Of a stretch of 64,000 nucleotides of DNA, positions 60,228 to 64,000 are shown in pieces. Numbering within the stretch: position 1 is the first letter of the stretch; each line of letters starts with the position of its first letter. Under the pieces are notes generated by a model. That model did not search any database. It was given only the letters and a program-made list of their open reading frames with translations, and was not told the origin of the DNA. The DNA is from Mycobacterium sp. SM1. GTDB lineage: Bacteria > Actinomycetota > Actinomycetes > Mycobacteriales > Mycobacteriaceae. The DNA lies in assembly GCF_018361265.1 (NCBI RefSeq), contig NZ_JAFLNH010000001.1, forward strand, positions 1,984,001 to 2,048,000, in the 5' to 3' direction. A program made the translations under genes and the position numbers.

Positions 60228-61075
60228 TTGTGGAAGACGATACCGCATGAGCAGAGTCGGCGAAACATTGCGCGGCGGCGGCGTCGGGTGGTGGCGCGGC
60301 ACGCGCGGGCGGGGCGTTGGGGCGCGCGGCCCAAGCCGATGCTGAACTCGGGTCCGGTGCGCTACGAGGTTGGCGCCAACATCGACGCCACCGCCTTCGG
60401 GGGGATCGCCGCGGTGCACCGGCTGGTGACCAAGCTGGGGCTGGTCGAGCGGATCGACGAGGATCTGCAGTTGTTGAAGGTGCACCTGCCCTATCACGAA
60501 TCCGACCATGTGTTGAACTTGGCCTACAACGTGGCCTGTGGCGGCACCCGCCTTGAAGACATCGAGCGGCTGCGCCACGACAGCGCCTACATGAACGCTT
60601 TGGGCGCGCAGCTGATCCCGGATCCGACCACGGCCGGCGATTTCTGCCGCCGGTTCAGCGAGGCCGACGTGGCCACGTTGATGGAGGCCATCAACGCGGT
60701 GCGCCCGCAGCTGTGGGCGGGCCGGGGCGCTGAGCTGCTGGGCCCGATCGCCTACCTTGACGTGGACGGCACCATCGCACCCACCTACGGCCAACACAAG
60801 GCCGGGATGGACATGTCCTACAAGAGCATCTGGGGCTACGCGCCGCTGATCGTGTCGCTGGCCAACACCAAGGAAGTGCTCTACCTGGTCAACCGGCCCG
60901 GCAACGCGCCCAGCCACGCCGGCGCGGCGGAGTGGATCGACAAGGCCATCGAGCTGGTCACCCCGCACGCCGCACGGGTGTGTTTGCGCGGGGACACCGA
61001 CTTCTCGTTGACCGCGCACTTCGACCGATGGGCCAAGCAGGTCGACTTCGTGTTCGGCATGGACGCCACTTGCTG
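60228..61075 (+). pseudogene. IS1380-family transposase, 3'-truncated
   Basis: The frame from TTG 60228 has the IS1380-type core: YEVGANIDATAFGGIAAVHRL, CGGTRLEDIERLRHD, DPTTAGDFCRRF, and LDVDGTIAPTYGQHKAGMD with a catalytic Asp, then CLRGDTDFSLTAHFD. Family similarity ends near FVFGMDAT at about 61070, so the last third is missing. An AAGGCCTT inverted repeat lies just upstream (60172-60228). Confidence 0.83.
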
Positions 61076-61092
61076 CGGGCGTCGCAGCCATC

Positions 61093-61308
61093 GTGCGCCG
61101 AAACCGCATGCGCGCACCGACAACCACGCGCTATCCGCGCTCAACCATCGCGCTGAGCCTGTTCCCCATCGGGCTGGCTGCCGTTGAGCTGTGGTTCTTT
61201 TCGCGGTCGGCGGATATCTTCTATCTGCTTGTCGCCCTCCCCATATTCGGTTTAGGGATATGGGGCTTGGTCGTAGGGATAAAAGAACTCAAACGGCAGC
61301 GCACATGA
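61093..61308 (+). CDS. Small two-helix membrane protein (about 66-71 aa)
   Basis: The protein has a basic N-terminus, two membrane helices (STIALSLFPIGLAAVELWFF and IFYLLVALPIFGLGIWGLVV) and a basic tail (GIKELKRQRT). Starts at GTG 61093 and ATG 61108 are both in frame. The stop overlaps the next start (ACATGA), so the two genes form a unit. No family is recognised. Confidence 0.62.
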   Translation: MRRNRMRAPTTTRYPRSTIALSLFPIGLAAVELWFFSRSADIFYLLVALPIFGLGIWGLVVGIKELKRQRT

Positions 61309-61622
61309 CCTACGCGCCCAACGGTGAAGCCGCCTCGGCGCTGCCGGAGCTGCCGGAGGGGATGCGCTGGGTGGTGCTGGTAGACAAACGGCAGATCGCG
61401 GTGATGCTGTTGAAGAATGAGATGGCGGTCGCTTCTGCGACCGAGAGCCTGGAGCGAGACACCGAACTCGACTATGCCTACCAACACCTGGACGCGGTGG
61501 AGCAAGTGTGTCGCCGTTTGGCGGCCGAGGCGCTGCACCAGTGGGGTTTTCTTCATGGTTTGAAAAACAAGCTCGGACCGGACATCGACGTGCGTATGAG
61601 GATCGTCGACTGGAATCGCTAA
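61305..61622 (+). CDS. Hypothetical protein coupled to the small membrane gene (105 aa)
   Basis: The soluble protein (MTYAPNGEAASALPELPEGM...) has a strand-rich first half (MRWVVLVDKRQIAVMLL) and a helical second half ending VRMRIVDWNR. Its ATG overlaps the upstream stop. Codon use is mycobacterial. I do not recognise a family. Position suggests prophage or accessory cargo. Confidence 0.62.
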   Translation: MTYAPNGEAASALPELPEGMRWVVLVDKRQIAVMLLKNEMAVASATESLERDTELDYAYQHLDAVEQVCRRLAAEALHQWGFLHGLKNKLGPDIDVRMRIVDWNR

Positions 61623-61914
61623 CCACATCCGCGAATCGGGAGCACCAGCAGGTGCGTCGAAAACGATTGTTATTGGAACACTTTCAGCGTTCTGGTGCGA
61701 CGTGCGCCGATACGCTACCAGCAGTGTGCCAGAACCAAGTGCGGTGGGACACCCTGCCCCCGCAGATGCGAGTGGCGCGCACCCAGCCTCCCTGGCCAGG
61801 CGCAGCCGCCGCGGCGGTCGGCCCCGTGGGCTGAGCGGTGACGGGGTGTCTGGGTGCGCCAGAATCCCCTGGATAGGGGCGGGGCCAGATTTGAGATACG
61901 ACGAGCCAGCTGCG
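61623..61914. other. Non-coding debris
   Basis: This stretch of 292 bp lies between the hypothetical gene and the decayed IS1380-type copy. I see no supported gene. Part is likely the degraded 3' end of that IS. Confidence 0.45.
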
Positions 61915-63093
61915 AGGCCCAGGGCAAACAGCCCCGACGGTAGGTGAGCCAACGGGCCGTCCATCAAATCGGCGAAGGTGGTCTAGATGATGGCGTGTTT
62001 GCGGTGGGTCAGATCGGCCTCGGTGGGGGGCAGGGTGGAGTTGGTCAGAAACGGGTGATAGCGCCACACCGGGAGCAACGCGTCGGGGTAGCGGGTGTTT
62101 TGACCCGGCGCACCACCAGCCGGGCAGTGACCCGGCCATGCCCGCGCACGCTGAGGGTGTAGGGGGTTTCGGCGACCTCGGCCTCGGAGATCAGCGCGCC
62201 GGTGTGGGGGTCGTGCACGGCGCCCGGGTAGTGCACCGAGGTGAACGCGGCCTCGTCGATGGCCTCGATCGCGGCGCTGACCCGACTGTTACGGCTGAGG
62301 GTCAGCGAGAATTCGATCTGCTCATCCAGGCAAGCGCCGATCATCTTTTTGGTGCCAAACGCCGTATCGGCGCGGGCCATGATCGCCGCGTTCGGGTCGA
62401 TCACACGAGCGGTGGCGATCGCTTGTTTGAGCTGGCGGGCCGCACCACGGCTGGAGCCGGTCTTGTCGCTGCGCAGCCACGCCTGGGCGATCACCGGCGC
62501 CGCACCCGGCACCGACAGCGTGGTGATCAGCGGGGACAGTCCCCGCCGCGGCAGCGCGCGTCCGGCGATCTTGGCGTGCCCGAACGAGGCGCCTTGTTTG
62601 TGGTGCCCGTAGACCGGGCGCAACAGCGAGTCGATGTCTACAAACATCCGCTCGTGGCTGCGGGCAAAAGCGGTGTGCGGGCCGCGAGGGCGATCAGATG
62701 CTCGCGGGCCACCGCAGCGATCTGGTTGGCGTGCCCGAAGCTGACCTCGCGCAGGAAGATCCCCACCGTCGAGGGGGCATACACCTCGTGAAACACCCGG
62801 CGTGTGCCGCCGGCGCGCAGCACGCCCGCATCATCGATGCTGTCCGCCCCGCACATCATGCCCGCGATGATCGTGGTCAGCTTGCCGGCCGGATTCACCG
62901 CGCCCGAAGCCACCCTCGTGGACGGCAGCCTGACGTGCTCGCCGATCAACCGCGAAAGGCCGGTCTGCTCAGCCAATTCCAGCACCGGCACCAAACCCGC
63001 CGCCGACACCAAATTCTCTTCGTCGAACACCGCCGACTCGACGCTGAACGTATGCGATGAGTGCACTGAAAATGCCTTCCGACGCACCGACAA
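61915..63093 (-). pseudogene. IS1380-family transposase with frameshifts and a lost 3' end
   Basis: The minus strand encodes, in order, VRRKAFSVHSSHTFSVESAVF (start about 63087-63093), GMMCGADSIDDAGVLRAGGT and HLIALAARTPLLP. After a frameshift near 62640 come FVDIDSLLRPVYGHHKQGAS, ARADTAFGT, VHYPGAVHDPHTGALISEAEVAE and RLVVRRVKTP. After a second frameshift near 62075 come ALLPVWRYHPF, then LMDGPLAHLPSGLF near 61930-61970. It is clearly an IS1380-type transposase inactivated by at least two frameshifts. It belongs to a different subgroup from the copy at 60228. Confidence 0.85.
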
Positions 63094-63164
63094 TCGCGAC
63101 CTATCAATCACGATTGCCCCAGTCCAGAAGGCATTTTCGTTGTTTACACGCCGATCACCCCGCA

Positions 63165-63647
63165 GGTTGTTCCACGGATTCAGGCTTAGGGTCACAGCCG
63201 GCCGCCTGAATGCAGTCAGTCGAATCCACCCGGCCTCCACCATGTCGGCGTACTCCATCCCGGACGGCAGAGGTGCTAGTACAAGAGCCCACGGTTTGAC
63301 CCCGTTGAACCGATGCAACGGGTTGTCGAAGTCGTAAACACCGACACGGCTTGAGATTTGAGCAACGAGTATGCCGCCGTCGTACTCAACTGAGGTGGGT
63401 GGCCGGCATGGGGCAGAAAAGCGTGGTGGACGGTGTCGCTGAGCATGGTGATCTCGTCGTTGAGCTGGGCGCGGGAACCCGCCTCGATGGAGATGGCGTG
63501 CGCGATCAGGCGGCCCTGCCCGCTTCGTTCCGATCCGGCGACGTAGGTGACGTAGGTGCTGTGCTGCGCCCAGATCGGTAGCCCGGCTGCGGCGAGATAC
63601 CCGTTGGCGCGCACCGCGATCACGCCGGGTATCGCCGGCGCGGCCAA
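63165..63647 (-). pseudogene. Possible frameshifted hypothetical gene
   Basis: Two minus-strand frames look protein-like in sequence. GVIAVRANGYLAAAGLPIWAQHSTYVTYVAGSERSG...VHHAFLPHAGHPPQL occupies about 63380-63620. YDGGILVAQISSRVGVYDFDNPLHRFNGVKPWALVLAPLPSGM... occupies about 63165-63390 in another frame. They could be one gene broken by a frameshift near 63385 and cut by the IS1380-type element. No family is recognised. Confidence 0.35.
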
Positions 63648-63740
63648 GGCGGCGCGATGGGCGCCGGCCGCTTCCGGCCTTGCAGGGCGCGGCCGGCGGT
63701 GTCGCGCACGACATCGAGGAGGGGCGGGCCTGCGGCACCC

Positions 63741-64000
63741 TCAGGCGTTCTCGGCGATCCAGGTGGTGGTAAAACGCTGCTCGGCGATCAGCAGCTCGAC
63801 GAGCTGGCTGCCGATCAGATTCTCGATCCTGCCGCCGACCAGCGGCACCCGAACCTCCACGGTGGCCCGAAATGTCAACCGGGCGCCACCGGAGCCGCTG
63901 ACCGGAGCCAGCACCCCCGTCCCGGTAAGGCCCACCGGGAGATTCGGGATGGACCCGGCGACGGTGACGTTAGCGACGCCGTCGATGACCGGGCTCCATC
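63741..64000 (-). CDS. DUF2505 protein (Rv0481c-like), runs off the window
   Basis: The last 86 codons of a DUF2505 protein are present on the minus strand: SPVIDGVANVTVAG, LTGTGVLAPV, FRATVEVRVPLVGGRIENLIGSQL and the end TTTWIAENA. The N-terminus lies beyond base 64000. In M. tuberculosis Rv0481c is next to Rv0480c. Here they are 24 kb apart, which defines the right edge of the accessory island. Confidence 0.85.
   Translation of the reverse strand, partial: WSPVIDGVANVTVAGSIPNLPVGLTGTGVLAPVSGSGGARLTFRATVEVRVPLVGGRIENLIGSQLVELLIAEQRFTTTWIAENA

Noticed and set aside
60132..61127. Long minus-strand open frame opposite the IS1380-type copy
   Set aside because: It is the complement of a recognisable transposase, with His/Gln-rich shadow composition. 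No domain is seen.

Overview
The window is high-GC actinobacterial DNA. Its gene content and order identify a Mycobacterium, probably a slow-growing non-tuberculous species: pknG-glnH operon, fgd1, ramB-icl, fadB2, a mycolic-acid cyclopropane synthase, hbhA and the tandem DUF2993 proteins. The species was not determined. Most of the first 40 kb matches two blocks of the M. tuberculosis H37Rv map. Bases 1-18900 correspond to Rv0417-Rv0406c in inverted orientation: thiG/thiS/thiO behind a TPP riboswitch, thiE, mutT3, the Rv0412c-like gene, glnH, pknG, ackA, pta, fgd1 and a metallo-beta-lactamase-fold protein. A DUF1800/DUF1501 pair, a monooxygenase-like gene and a 13E12-type HNH gene are inserted between pknG and ackA. 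Bases 24000-39840 correspond to Rv0464c-Rv0480c in the normal orientation. The join (about 18.9-23.9 kb) holds a decayed methyltransferase, a DUF3054 gene and a short catabolic operon resembling the alicyclic-acid (bad/ali) CoA pathway.

From 39841 to about 63740 a 24-kb accessory island separates the Rv0480c-like amidohydrolase from the DUF2505 (Rv0481c-like) gene that runs off the right edge. Its first part is a mycobacterial type III-A CRISPR-Cas locus in the order cas6-csm1-(csm2-csm3 missing)-csm4-csm5-csm6-cas1-cas2-array. An ISL3-family element with clear terminal inverted repeats sits between the first two thirds of csm1/cas10 and the last two thirds of csm4. It has no matching target duplication. 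Everything between those points (the Cas10 GGDD cyclase domain, csm2, csm3 and the csm4 start) is gone. The adaptation genes, Cas6, Csm5, Csm6 and six spacers remain. The repeat shares its 3' half with my recollection of the M. tuberculosis direct repeat. The array stops inside its seventh repeat, where a truncated tyrosine recombinase begins.

The second part of the island is layered mobile DNA. One Tn554-like tnpA/tnpB recombinase pair (+ strand) has its tnpB split, exactly at a conserved LLGH codon, by a second Tn554-like tnpA/tnpB pair (- strand). An IS256 transposase tail follows. Next comes a prophage remnant: a RelA/SpoT-type alarmone synthetase with a zinc-ribbon membrane protein and a small partner, a terminase small subunit, an IS3-family element, and a 5'-truncated terminase large subunit. 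The remnant is followed by two decayed IS1380-type transposases and two small translationally coupled genes.

The most interesting points are the IS-associated loss of the CRISPR effector core, a spacer whose complement reads as a ribosome-binding site and start codon, the nested recombinase insertion, and the prophage-borne RelA/SpoT synthetase as a candidate toxSAS or anti-phage module.
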